NCBI GenBank assembly: GCA_025499705.1
Contig: JAFMVE010000045.1
Coordinates: 1-51,083, forward strand
Direction: 5' to 3'
From: Carboxylicivirga caseinilyticus
Lineage (GTDB): Bacteria; Bacteroidota; Bacteroidia; Bacteroidales; Marinilabiliaceae
Length of the DNA: 51,083 nt
In this document: positions 30,043-38,977 of the stretch, one piece after another
Layout of the letters: every line of letters begins with the position of its first letter
How positions within the stretch are numbered: the stretch's first letter is position 1
Program-made: the position numbers and the translations under genes
Notes under the pieces: model-generated
Told to the model about the DNA's origin: nothing
Database searches by the model: none
Seen by the model: the letters and a program-made list of their open reading frames with translations, nothing else

Positions 30043-31011
30043 ATGAAGTCAATTAAATTTTTGTTTGCAGCAGCACTTGTAATCATAGCTGCAGCCTGTC
30101 AAACTAAAGAAGTAAAATACAGTGGACATCCACTTTTTGATGATAATCCGTTAACAGCTGATCCATGCGCATTGGTGTATAATGACACCTTGTATTTATT
30201 TACAGGATCTGATGAGGCAGAACCAGGTCATGAAGGATTTGTGATGAAGAAATGGTATGTTTTTTCAACACCAGATATGGTCAACTGGACGAACCATGGC
30301 GTAAAACTATCGCTTGATGACTTTGAATGGGCATCTCATAATGCTTTTGCAGGCCATTGTGTTGAAAACAATGGTAAATTCTGGTGGTATGTCCCAATGG
30401 TTCATAAGGATTCTACAACACGTGTACATGAAGGATTTGCAATGGGCGTGGCTGTTGCTGATCATCCGCTGGGCCCGTATAAAGATGCATGTGGCAAATC
30501 GATTATTGCTGATACTACAGCCAACTCAATCGTCTTAAATATCGATCCTGCTGTTTATGTTGATGATGACAAACAGGTTTATATGTTCTGGGGGTCGTGG
30601 AATGCTGCACGCTATGTAAAACTAAAAGACAATATGGTTGAAACAGATGGACCTGTAATGACTGTTGATGCTAAAAACTTTTTTGAGGCTCCCTGGATTC
30701 ATAAAAAAGGTGATACTTATTATTTGTCGTATGCAGCTCATTACCCATCAACTACCGAATATTCAACTTCAAAAAGTATTCATGGCCCATGGGAATATCA
30801 GGGAGTAATTAATGATACACTACCTAATTCTCCAACCAATCATCAGGCTATCATCACCTTTAAAGGTCAGGATTATTTCATTTATCATGATGCAAGCTCT
30901 AAAACGGGCGGACCTTTCCGTCGTAGTGTCTGCATTGATAAACTGGAATATGACGAGAATGGACAAATTAAGAAAGTTGTGCGCACCTCAACAGGGGTAC
31001 CTCAAATATAA
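30043..31011 (+). CDS. Glycoside hydrolase family 43 lipoprotein
   Basis: The 322-residue product has a lipobox AAAC with Cys19, so it is probably anchored in a membrane facing the periplasm or surface. The five-bladed propeller of GH43 is recognisable by its catalytic positions: base D40 (TADPCALVYNDTLYLFTG), pKa-modulating D168 (NIDPAVYVDDDKQVYMFWGSW) and acid E215 (FFEAPWIHKKGDTYYLSYA). Members cleave arabinose- or xylose-containing polysaccharides; the exact substrate cannot be read from sequence. No SusC/SusD pair is next to it, so it is not part of a typical polysaccharide utilisation locus here. Confidence 0.88.
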   Translation: MKSIKFLFAAALVIIAAACQTKEVKYSGHPLFDDNPLTADPCALVYNDTLYLFTGSDEAEPGHEGFVMKKWYVFSTPDMVNWTNHGVKLSLDDFEWASHNAFAGHCVENNGKFWWYVPMVHKDSTTRVHEGFAMGVAVADHPLGPYKDACGKSIIADTTANSIVLNIDPAVYVDDDKQVYMFWGSWNAARYVKLKDNMVETDGPVMTVDAKNFFEAPWIHKKGDTYYLSYAAHYPSTTEYSTSKSIHGPWEYQGVINDTLPNSPTNHQAIITFKGQDYFIYHDASSKTGGPFRRSVCIDKLEYDENGQIKKVVRTSTGVPQI

Positions 31012-31035
31012 GAACTTATGTGATTAATAGTTTGT

Positions 31036-31072
31036 AAAGCGGATTAAGGCAAATTGTCTTATCCGCTTTTTT
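31036..31072 (+). terminator. Intrinsic terminator of the GH43 gene
   Basis: AAAGCGGAT (31036-31044) and ATCCGCTTT (31061-31069) form a 9-bp stem, with partial pairing continuing inside. A T-run (31067-31072) follows. It lies 24 bp after the GH43 stop. Confidence 0.8.
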
Positions 31073-31115
31073 GCTAAAGTTGTAATATCTTTATTTCTTT
31101 AACAAAAAACTAAGT

Positions 31116-32180
31116 ATGAATATTTGCTTTTGCAATACTAATAAATCCTGGGGTGGTGGAGAAAAATGGCATCTCGAAATGGCTACAGCTTTTTCTGAAC
31201 TAGAAGGTTATAAAGTATCATTCTTATTAGCTGAAAAAAGTGTACTTAACCAAAAGATCAATTCAGAAAAGATTCATAAGCTGTTATTTGATGTTAATAA
31301 ATTTAGCTTTCTCAATCCCTTTAAAAGTTCGAGATTAAAAAAGTTATTATTGGCCCATCATTTTGATCTGATAATATTTAACGGTCCAAACGAACTAAAA
31401 CTTGTAGCAAAAGTTGCCAAAGCATGCGGAATTAAAAAGATTATTTATCGGAGAGGAAGCGATAAAGTGATAAAGAATTCCTTTATAAACAGGAATCTTC
31501 TCGAGAACATTGTCACCAATATAATTGCTAATTCAGAGGCAACAAGATTATCATTGTTAAAAAGTGGAATTAGAATTGAAGACAAAATACAAGTCATAAA
31601 CAATGGCATTATTCCTCCAAAAAATAAATACCCTGAAAATAAGAATAATCCAACTGTAATTGGAGCATTAGGTCGACTCGAACCCCAAAAGGGTTTTGAT
31701 TTACTAATTCAATCAGCTTCAGTATTGAAAAATATGGCTGTTGACTTTAAACTTATTATTGGTGGAAGTGGAAGTAAAGAAACTGAACTTCGTGCTCTGG
31801 TTACAGAAAATAACCTGGAAGAGAATATTGAATTTGCTGGTTTTATTGAAGACAGCTATGGTTTTCTAAGTAAGTGTGATGTCTTTGCATTATCATCGCG
31901 CTACGAAGGATTTGGTTATGTTATGGTAGAAGCCATGTTTTGCAGCTTACCAGTAGTTGCATACAATACCAGTTCAGCCAAAGAAATAGTTATCCATAAT
32001 GAAACAGGTTTATTAATCGAGAATTACAATATTAATGAGTTCGCCAATGCCTTAGCTCAACTAATAAAAAATAAAGAATTCTGTATCGAACTTGGACAGA
32101 AAGGAAATCAAAGAGCATTTGACTATTTCAGCTTCGGTGATTCTGTAAATAAAATCAAAAAAATCTTTGAAGATCAATAG
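31116..32180 (+). CDS. Family 4 glycosyltransferase (WGGGEKWH type)
   Basis: The 354-residue GT-B enzyme should add a sugar from a nucleotide-sugar donor to a surface glycan on the cytoplasmic side. The N-terminal loop is KSWGGGEKWHLEMA (about 10-23). The C-terminal donor domain has GALGRLEPQKGFDLLIQ and the EX7E motif EGFGYVMVE in SRYEGFGYVMVEAM. It is paralogous to the gene at 37838 (same WGGGEKW start), and the two bracket the leftward part of the locus. Donor and acceptor are unknown. Confidence 0.85.
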   Translation: MNICFCNTNKSWGGGEKWHLEMATAFSELEGYKVSFLLAEKSVLNQKINSEKIHKLLFDVNKFSFLNPFKSSRLKKLLLAHHFDLIIFNGPNELKLVAKVAKACGIKKIIYRRGSDKVIKNSFINRNLLENIVTNIIANSEATRLSLLKSGIRIEDKIQVINNGIIPPKNKYPENKNNPTVIGALGRLEPQKGFDLLIQSASVLKNMAVDFKLIIGGSGSKETELRALVTENNLEENIEFAGFIEDSYGFLSKCDVFALSSRYEGFGYVMVEAMFCSLPVVAYNTSSAKEIVIHNETGLLIENYNINEFANALAQLIKNKEFCIELGQKGNQRAFDYFSFGDSVNKIKKIFEDQ

Positions 32181-32215
32181 AAAAACAGGTTTAAATAGTA
32201 TCCTTACCTGTTTTT
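32181..32215. terminator. Bidirectional terminator overlapping the end of the GT2 gene
   Basis: AAAAACAGGT (32181-32190) and ACCTGTTTTT (32206-32215) form a perfect 10-bp stem with a 15-nt loop, and both strands end in a T-run. It starts directly after the stop of the rightward GT4 gene. It also covers the last codons and stop of the convergent GT2 gene, so one stem serves both. Confidence 0.8.
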
Positions 32216-33006
32216 GTCAAACCATATTCAGTCCAATAAATCTTATTTTTAATGTGATCCTCTAATATACTCCTGAATTTCTCATCACGAGGTAAGGTCT
32301 TATGAAAGAGATGATACTGAATAGCAAGGTGTTTAACTGGTTTTACTTTATAACCATAATTTCGTAATCTGGCTTCAAGATCTGTATCTTCTCCAATAGC
32401 TGGTAAAGTGTATCGTTCATCAAATCCATTTATGTTCAAAAGCATTTGCTTATGCAAAGAAAAATTTGAACCTAATATGCCTTTATCTTTCTTATTGATC
32501 TTCTTTCTTAGAAAGGAAGTTCGAACGTAAATTCCATTTTCTGAGTGTTTTTCAAATGTCAGAAATGTCTTTAAAAAACCCCGCCTTTCCATATAACCTT
32601 TCTTAACCATTTCAGGTGTAAGTTTGGAAGTTAGTTCAGCACTCAGATTAACACGCCTTCCGGCTAAAACAGTATCCGTCAATTTATTTATAAAATGCTC
32701 CTTCACAAAGTGCCTGTGAGGAATACAATCTGCGTCATTAAAAATGATATAGTCTGATTCAGCAGCTAAAATCGCCTTATTTAAAATGGCATTTTTATTC
32801 CATCCAATATCTTCATGCCAAACATGTTTTATCTTAAATGGATAAGAGTCTTTAATTGCAATAATTTCATCTACTACATGAGATGCTGAACCATCATCTG
32901 CAATAATAATTTCGAATTCTTTAAACGATTGTCGGGAATAACCAGCCAGCACAAGCTTCAGCCAATCTATTTTATTATAAAATGAAAGAATTACAGAGGT
33001 CTTCAT
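32191..33006 (-). CDS. Family 2 glycosyltransferase with galactosyltransferase-type C-terminus
   Basis: The 271-residue GT-A enzyme opens SVILSFYNKIDWLKLVLAGYSRQ and has ADDGSA for nucleotide binding and the metal-binding DxD motif as NDADC (about residues 90-94). The C-terminal block GSNFSLHKQMLLNINGFDERY, followed by GEDTDLEARL, is the Glyco_transf_7C arrangement seen in chondroitin-synthase-like and many O-antigen enzymes. No membrane segment is visible, so it should act at the inner face of the membrane. It is the downstream end of the leftward glycan block and ends in a shared terminator. Confidence 0.85.
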   Translation of the reverse strand: MKTSVILSFYNKIDWLKLVLAGYSRQSFKEFEIIIADDGSASHVVDEIIAIKDSYPFKIKHVWHEDIGWNKNAILNKAILAAESDYIIFNDADCIPHRHFVKEHFINKLTDTVLAGRRVNLSAELTSKLTPEMVKKGYMERRGFLKTFLTFEKHSENGIYVRTSFLRKKINKKDKGILGSNFSLHKQMLLNINGFDERYTLPAIGEDTDLEARLRNYGYKVKPVKHLAIQYHLFHKTLPRDEKFRSILEDHIKNKIYWTEYGLTKTGKDTI

Positions 33007-33053
33007 GGTAATCGTATTCGATTAAATTACTTTGATAAAACTAATAACAGCTA

Positions 33054-34025
33054 TTAATTCTCCAGATGTTTAATAATTACTTCAGCAAGTCTGTTCCAAT
33101 CAAACTCTTCAATCTTCTTTCGCCCATTTGCACCCAGAGTTTTTTGCTTTTCGATATCAAGCAAAACAGACTTAATACCTTTTTTAATAGCCCATCGATT
33201 CCTGCGAACCAATATTCCGGTTTGTTTATCAATAATTAAATCCTTAGTTCCCGACTGAGTGGCAACCACAGGTATTCCACAAGCCATAGCTTCCGCAACG
33301 GTATTAGCCCAACCTGCTCTTTTCTCCGCTGAAACAAAAATATCAGCACGATGGAATAACTCCGTATTTTTTTCAAAAGGATGATTAAGAACAAAATCAA
33401 ATGGTACAGTCGAACTAAATTGCTCGATCATCAGTTGTGATTTTTTATCCACAGGAGAATCAAACAGTAGTAATCTAATGTTTTTGTGTTTTTTATATAG
33501 ACTTTCACAGGCCTTAATAGCAATCATAGTACCCTTACGCTTAACCGAAAGCCGTCCATACATCATAATAGTAAAAACATCAGATGGCTCTTTATCAATC
33601 TTTTTAGGTTTATAAACAGTGGTATCAATACCTCCTATCGCTTTGAATGGTTGAATATGGAATTTCTTTTTATCATACTCATATATATTGGATGAACAGG
33701 CAAATATTTCAATATCCTTATGCTTAAGAATATCTTTCATTGGCTCGTTCTCCTTTACATGATAGAATATCTTGCGCTTAGCATTACTATTAACAAGGTA
33801 GTCAATACGATTAGAATCTGTCAAAAAAAGCGCATCCAAGGTATAAGAGCTCAAATCTCCTAACGCTGCCATTGATCCCTTAAAGTCATACCAATCAGGA
33901 CCTTTACCATCTGGAGTAAACACAGTAAACTGATGTCCCATCTTTAAAAAGATATTTCCAAGCTCCAAAAATCGCTTTACGCCTCCGTATAGTTTTGTAT
34001 GTGGCAGGATTACTCCTAGATGCAT
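33054..34025 (-). CDS. Family 4 glycosyltransferase
   Basis: The 323-residue GT-B enzyme starts MHLGVILPHTKLYGGVKRFLELGN, with the acceptor-side GGVKR loop. The donor domain has MMYGRLSVKRKGTMIAIKA and EKRAGWANTVAEAMACGIPVVAT. The first Glu of the usual EX7E motif is replaced by Ala (AGWANTVAE). I believe related 'RAGW.NTVAEAM' enzymes share this, so it need not mean loss of function. It lies 28 bp after the broken GT4 gene and 47 bp before the GT2 gene on the same strand. Substrate unknown. Confidence 0.8.
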   Translation of the reverse strand: MHLGVILPHTKLYGGVKRFLELGNIFLKMGHQFTVFTPDGKGPDWYDFKGSMAALGDLSSYTLDALFLTDSNRIDYLVNSNAKRKIFYHVKENEPMKDILKHKDIEIFACSSNIYEYDKKKFHIQPFKAIGGIDTTVYKPKKIDKEPSDVFTIMMYGRLSVKRKGTMIAIKACESLYKKHKNIRLLLFDSPVDKKSQLMIEQFSSTVPFDFVLNHPFEKNTELFHRADIFVSAEKRAGWANTVAEAMACGIPVVATQSGTKDLIIDKQTGILVRRNRWAIKKGIKSVLLDIEKQKTLGANGRKKIEEFDWNRLAEVIIKHLEN

Positions 34026-34053
34026 AATGACCTATTCTTTAAAAATATTATAA

Positions 34054-35046
34054 TTACAAAGATAAATAAACTTGATGAAGCTTTTCTCCATATTTTGCCC
34101 AAGAGAAATCAATGACATCATTCCTTACATTCTGTTTAATTAGAAAAGCTTTTCTAATGCTGTCCATCACTGTTTCAAGTGAGTCGTTATATGGATCAAA
34201 CAAGAAACCATTGTCACCGTGACGAATAATATCAGGACAAAAACCTGTATCAGAAGCTACCGGAACCAAGTTAGAGAGCATTGCTTCTAATAATGGTACA
34301 GGGCCTCCTTCTAAAAATGAAGGGGAACAAAAAACATCCATTTGCTTATACAAAGAGGGATAATCTTCATACTCCGCATTATCGACATATCTGAAATTAG
34401 GTGAATTCAGCATTTTGTCGAACTTATCATATTTGTCCCAATCTTTCCCTACAAGTAAAAAATTATAATCAGGCATATTCAACACCAAATCACAAATAAG
34501 TTCAGGATTTTTTCTTTCGTAATAGGCACTACAGAAACCAATGGTATTTCCTTCTCTTTTTTCTTTTGGTGTGAAAAATTCAGGATTGGAAGCTAGATGA
34601 TATACCAATACATTCTCTTTTTTAACACCCATCTGTATCAATTCATTGGCCATGTTCTGGTTAAGACAAATAACCTTTTATGCTTTCCGCAAGGTGTAGG
34701 CAGCATGATTTTTTGAATAGAATTTGGTCCAAACAGGATGTGTAAACATCACAAAACATTTCTTCTTTGCTAAAAACGGATTGTATCGTAATGCTCTTGA
34801 AAAATATTTCTGATGCAGAAAATAATACCCATTGGCAACCGGCAGATTCTTAAAATTTTGTGAATACAAAACTTCACTTTCTTCATTGAAATATCTTGAT
34901 AATCGCCGTGCCTTTGCTCCAAGTATCCATTTCTCTGTTCCAATTTGAGAAGTGAAAAGAAATTTATCAATGTGTTTTACTTGCTTAAAAAGAAACACAA
35001 GTTTTTGAAGATAGTACTTCCATTTGAATTCAAAAAAGTCTCTCAC
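34054..35046 (-). pseudogene. Family 4 glycosyltransferase broken by one in-frame stop
   Basis: Two adjacent ORFs (35046-34678, 122 residues; 34653-34054, 199 residues) lie in the same frame. Between them is only a TAA at 34680-34678, followed by eight sense codons reading KVICLNQN and then MANELIQMG. Joined, they make a ~330-residue GT4 enzyme. The first part gives the acceptor domain ending HPVWTKFYSKNHAAYTLRKA. The second has SNPEFFTPKEKREGNTIGFCSAYYERKNP and the EX7E region EGGPVPLLEAM. The junction A-stop-KVICLNQ is exactly where family members read through, so one base change (for example from GAA, CAA or AAA) explains it. Neither half would be active alone. Confidence 0.85.
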
Positions 35047-35420
35047 ATCTTACGTTTAAATAATTAATCAGGCCAATAAAAGAGAACAATACAATTGATT
35101 ATTATTAATAATAAAACGCAGAAACTCTTTATCCCCCTTAAACTTCACTCTAGTTTAAACTACTAATTAGTTGTGTAAAAGTAATAAAAAGATTGATGTT
35201 GCTTCTGGGAAGCATTTAATTACTAAATAGAAAAGGTCCCAGATTTACCCCAGTATCTTAAGAAGAATTTAATTAAACATTCAGCAAATTAACCGGCTTG
35301 AATATTAAAAATCGCCATAAACTGAGTTCAATTGCTAGCTTTATCGAAGTTGATTTTTAAAGGAAATCCAATAACTCAGATTATATTTTGTATTTTAAAA
35401 CAACACTAGCTATAATATAG
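35047..35420. other. AT-rich spacer inside the glycan locus
   Basis: These 374 bp carry no credible ORF on either strand. There is a perfect 12-bp palindrome TAGTTTAAACTA near 35153-35164, otherwise only A/T runs. It probably holds the promoter of the broken GT4 unit; I see no full TTG / TAnnTTTG pair. The length is large for a spacer within a co-directional block and could be what remains of another gene. Confidence 0.4.
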
Positions 35421-36401
35421 CTAAATACTGTATCCTGCATTGGTTTTATCAAAATATTTTTGAAGAACCATTAATGAGATTAGATCTTCTTGTTTCTTAT
35501 TCTGAAACTGTTTAACAAACGCATTTGCATTTTTAACAATACCAATTGCTTTATCAGGGTTAAGCATATAATAATTTAGTTTTTCTTCCAGATTAGAATA
35601 ATCATCCTCAACATGAATATAATGATAATCCGGAAGTAGCTTGCCTTCCATAAACCATGTTTCAAATTTTGGTTTTGGCATAACTGCAACGGAATTAGAA
35701 GACATGATCCATTTTAGATTGGTTGCAACATCATTACCTTCAAGACTCATGATAAACTTATATTCCAATTGCTCCTGAATGGATAGCTTTTCTTTAAACC
35801 AACTACTATCAATATTCCTTCCTTTAACCTGTCCAACATCACACATTGAATGATTGATGAACTTCTCCATAAAAGAAATTCTATTAACTAATCCATTTTT
35901 AATATAACCTCGCCAAACCAATCGATCCTTTTTATCGGCAAAATGCTTGCGATCGTATATAAAATTAAAATGTCGAATTCTATTTAAGTTCAACAAAACA
36001 GAATTCTCGTTACTTTCAACTATTGGTCTGCTTTTAACTATTGAAGGCTCTGATGGTATTTCTGTGATATCTCCGAAGAGATAATTAAATTTTAAATCTT
36101 TATTAAAAAACCGCGTGTATTCAACTGTATCAAAGAAATATGTTTTGAGTCTACCTGTATACAAAAAGTCGTTAAGTTGAATGCCTTTACTTAATGGAGT
36201 ATAATCCTGTATTTTATTATAATAGTTAACCCTTTCTAAAATGTATGCCTCATCAAAACTAGAGATTGATTTGAGTTGCGTTTCTAATCTTCTTTGTGGC
36301 AAAAACTTATTAATATAAAGCCTAATAAAATTAGAAGCGTAATATTTAAACTTATTGTTCTTTCTGGTTCTTAATGGAAGTATTTGAGTAATCTTATTCA
36401 C
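35421..36401 (-). CDS. Family 90 (CAP10-type) glycosyltransferase
   Basis: The 326-residue product has the GT90/CAP10 pattern: RKHFADKKDRLVWRGYIKNGLVNRISFM, then LSIQEQLEYKFIMSLEGNDVATNLKWIMSSNSVAVMPKPKFETWFMEGKLLPDYHYIHVEDDYSNLEEKL. The 'EGND.A..LKW....NSV' block is the family hallmark. Bacterial members act as lipopolysaccharide core glucosyl- or xylosyltransferases. No signal peptide or membrane helix is visible, so it should be cytoplasmic. It lies 25 bp after the GT4 gene (stop at 36427), in the same leftward unit. Confidence 0.85.
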   Translation of the reverse strand: MNKITQILPLRTRKNNKFKYYASNFIRLYINKFLPQRRLETQLKSISSFDEAYILERVNYYNKIQDYTPLSKGIQLNDFLYTGRLKTYFFDTVEYTRFFNKDLKFNYLFGDITEIPSEPSIVKSRPIVESNENSVLLNLNRIRHFNFIYDRKHFADKKDRLVWRGYIKNGLVNRISFMEKFINHSMCDVGQVKGRNIDSSWFKEKLSIQEQLEYKFIMSLEGNDVATNLKWIMSSNSVAVMPKPKFETWFMEGKLLPDYHYIHVEDDYSNLEEKLNYYMLNPDKAIGIVKNANAFVKQFQNKKQEDLISLMVLQKYFDKTNAGYSI

Positions 36402-36426
36402 AATTTCACGAATAAATTAACCTGAA

Positions 36427-37551
36427 TTATTGAGATAATACTTCCTTATAATAAGAAATAAGATTTTGAGCAACCTCTTCTTCCCTAAAATTCAGAGCCT
36501 GTTTTTTACCTTCTTCAATCATTGCCTTCTGAAGATTTGAATCATTCAAAATTGATTTCATTAAATCGCCAAGTTCTTCAGTATTGCCATACTCAGAATA
36601 ACGGGCAGCGTCACCACCAACCTCAGGAAAACAACTTCCTTTTGTTGTGATAACAGGCGTTCCTGAGTTTAAAGCTTCTAAGATGGGTATACCAAACCCC
36701 TCAAACAAAGAAGGATAAACAAACAATTTTGCCATTTGATATATTGCAGGTAACTCAGGTGTTTCAACGTTGTGGAGAAAAATGGCTTTATCTTCAATAT
36801 TATTGTCTGTAACGAATTTCTTGATTTTAGACAGGTATTGTGTTGGTCTGCCAACAGCCACCACAGGCAAATCTATATTTGACTTCACCAAAGCTTCAAA
36901 AATTCCAAGTAAATTTTTGCGTGGCTCAATTGTTCCAACATACAAAATAAATTCATCAGGAAGATGATACTTCCTTTTAATCTTATCGATCTCTTCGATC
37001 GATGCACTATCATAAAATATTGGATTACAACCCTGATAAATAATCTTGATTCGATCAGGGTCAGTTCCAAAGAACTCAACAATATCATCTTTCGACTGCT
37101 TACTAATGGCTATAATACCATCAGCAATCTTTAGTGCATGCTTGTATTTTCTTTTAAAAATAGAACGATAACTTGCATCATACAAATGAGGGAAACGCAT
37201 GAAGATAGCATCATGCATTGTTACCACTGATTTGGTATTTGTTTTGCCAATTCCAATGGGTAACTCATGGCTCAATCCATGATAAATATCCAGATTATTC
37301 TTTTTAATCTCTTTCGTTACCCCTTTTGTCCTCCAGTAATTTCGAAAAGTTTTGTGTAGAAATGAATCGGGCATAACCGTCTGTGCATGCTTGATAGACT
37401 CAAACTCAATTCCTTTATCTTCTTTAAGTTTATAAAGAAAATATTCCTGTTCTGGATGAAATTTGGTCAAGGCATCAATGCACCATCGACTATAATTTCC
37501 TAGTCCGCTTCTATTAAAAAATGCTCTTTTGGCATCGAATCCAATTCTCAT
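36427..37551 (-). CDS. Family 4 glycosyltransferase, mannosyltransferase-like
   Basis: From ATG 37551 (MRIGFDAKRAFFNRSGLGNYSRW) the product is 374 residues. The GT-B donor domain shows EFILYVGTIEPRKNLLGIFEAL, and the EX7E motif lies in EGFGIPILEALNSGTPVITT. The N-terminal 'RIGFDA...F...GLGNYSR' and the 'GTIEPRKN' block are typical of bacterial mannosyltransferase-like GT4 enzymes. The longer ORF back to 37665 adds 38 residues without homology to GT4 starts, so I use the internal ATG. It is the first gene of the leftward block. Confidence 0.85.
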   Translation of the reverse strand: MRIGFDAKRAFFNRSGLGNYSRWCIDALTKFHPEQEYFLYKLKEDKGIEFESIKHAQTVMPDSFLHKTFRNYWRTKGVTKEIKKNNLDIYHGLSHELPIGIGKTNTKSVVTMHDAIFMRFPHLYDASYRSIFKRKYKHALKIADGIIAISKQSKDDIVEFFGTDPDRIKIIYQGCNPIFYDSASIEEIDKIKRKYHLPDEFILYVGTIEPRKNLLGIFEALVKSNIDLPVVAVGRPTQYLSKIKKFVTDNNIEDKAIFLHNVETPELPAIYQMAKLFVYPSLFEGFGIPILEALNSGTPVITTKGSCFPEVGGDAARYSEYGNTEELGDLMKSILNDSNLQKAMIEEGKKQALNFREEEVAQNLISYYKEVLSQ

Positions 37552-37837
37552 AGAGTAATGGCAAAGATTATAACTGTTTAACGTATATACTCTGTTTGCT
37601 ATACCTTGACAAAGGTAAGAAAATGATAATGACTTATCATTATTATGAAAGGTAAAACAAAACACCTGAATTTAAATGTAATTTAAACTATTTACTATTT
37701 CATTTACGAAAAATCAGCTAAGCTGTCTTATTATTCATATTAATACCTTTATTTTGCAGCTTATTTAAATCAACTCCTTCTAATATACCAATCTTAAGGT
37801 ATAACAAATAGAAAGAGAAGAAAGAAAAACACTTTGA

Positions 37838-38938
37838 ATGAGGCTTTTACTACTAAATTCCATAGGTCGAACTAAATGGGGTGGAGGAGAGAAATGGATG
37901 CTTATGACTGCTAAGAAATTAATTTCCAGGGGTCATGAAGTATATATTGGTTGCTCCCAAAACTCTTTGTTAGAGCGACATGCAAAAGCCGATGAATTGC
38001 CTGTATTACCCATTAGCATTTATTCCGATTTCAGTCTTCTTGGCTTATTAAAACTGAAAAAGTATTATAAAGAAAAGCCTTTTGATGCGATAATAGGATG
38101 CCAGAATCGTGATGTTAGAATTGCAGGTTTTTTAGTAAAAAAACTACTTAAATCAAACTGCCTTGTATACAGTCGACAAGGAGTCCAGCTACTCAATAAT
38201 TCTAAAAAGTATAAGTATAGCTTTTTACCTTTCTGCGATGGCATTATTACCAATACAGATACCATTAAAAAGGAATATGACAGTTATGGCTGGTGGGCTG
38301 ATGGTTTTGTAAAAGTAATACATAACGGTGTTGAAAATCATAATGATGAATTAAAACCATTTGATTATGGCAAATTCATAAAGGTCAATGAAAACTCTTA
38401 TAAAGTTTTATCCACAGGAAGATTATCAACGCAAAAAGGATTTAAATACCTGATTGATGCCGCTAAAGAAGTCATCAAACTAAAGCCTGACACCTATTTT
38501 TTTATTGCCGGTAAAGGCAAACGAAAAAGAGAATTAAAAGAACAGATCTCAAAAAATGGTTTATCATCCAACGTCTTCTTAATTGGTTTTCAAGAAAATG
38601 TTATCCCATTATTAAAAGGTGCTGATTTGTTTGTTCTACCTTCTTTATATGAGGGGATGCCAAATTCACTTATGGAAGCCATGTCTGTTGGAATACCTGT
38701 GATAAGTACAAATGTAAACGGTGTGACTGAATTAATGGAAGATAAAAAGCATGGTTTAATTATTCCGCCTGCCAACAAGGATGAACTGGTTAAAAGCATT
38801 CTTTCAATGATTGATGATAAAAATTATCAGGAAATGGGTTTGAATGCAAAAAAACATGTTGCTGAAAACTTCACAATTGATAAAATGGTTGATGAAATAG
38901 AGTCATTTCTTCTATTTGAACTTGCAAAAAAGAAGTAA
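37838..38938 (+). CDS. Family 4 glycosyltransferase (WGGGEKWM type)
   Basis: The 366-residue GT-B enzyme starts MRLLLLNSIGRTKWGGGEKWMLMTAKKLISRGHEV and shares the WGGGEKW loop with the gene at 31116. The donor domain has STGRLSTQKGFKYLIDAA, with EGMPNSLMEAMSVGIPVISTNVNG as the EX7E region. The pattern resembles lipopolysaccharide core enzymes. It is rightward, divergent from the 36427 gene, and followed after a short gap by the phosphoglycerol transferase gene with which it may be co-transcribed. Donor unknown. Confidence 0.85.
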   Translation: MRLLLLNSIGRTKWGGGEKWMLMTAKKLISRGHEVYIGCSQNSLLERHAKADELPVLPISIYSDFSLLGLLKLKKYYKEKPFDAIIGCQNRDVRIAGFLVKKLLKSNCLVYSRQGVQLLNNSKKYKYSFLPFCDGIITNTDTIKKEYDSYGWWADGFVKVIHNGVENHNDELKPFDYGKFIKVNENSYKVLSTGRLSTQKGFKYLIDAAKEVIKLKPDTYFFIAGKGKRKRELKEQISKNGLSSNVFLIGFQENVIPLLKGADLFVLPSLYEGMPNSLMEAMSVGIPVISTNVNGVTELMEDKKHGLIIPPANKDELVKSILSMIDDKNYQEMGLNAKKHVAENFTIDKMVDEIESFLLFELAKKK

Positions 38939-38977
38939 GTTTCTTTATTTCTATAACTGATAAAATTGTATGTATTT

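Noticed and set aside
34054-34653. A separate, short glycosyltransferase starting at ATG 34653
   Set aside because: The reading frame continues unbroken upstream to a TAA and then into the matching N-terminal half, so this is part of one damaged gene.
37552-37665. N-terminal extension of the GT4 protein (38 residues)
   Set aside because: GT4 proteins of this type begin at MRIGFDA; the extension has no homology or signal peptide.
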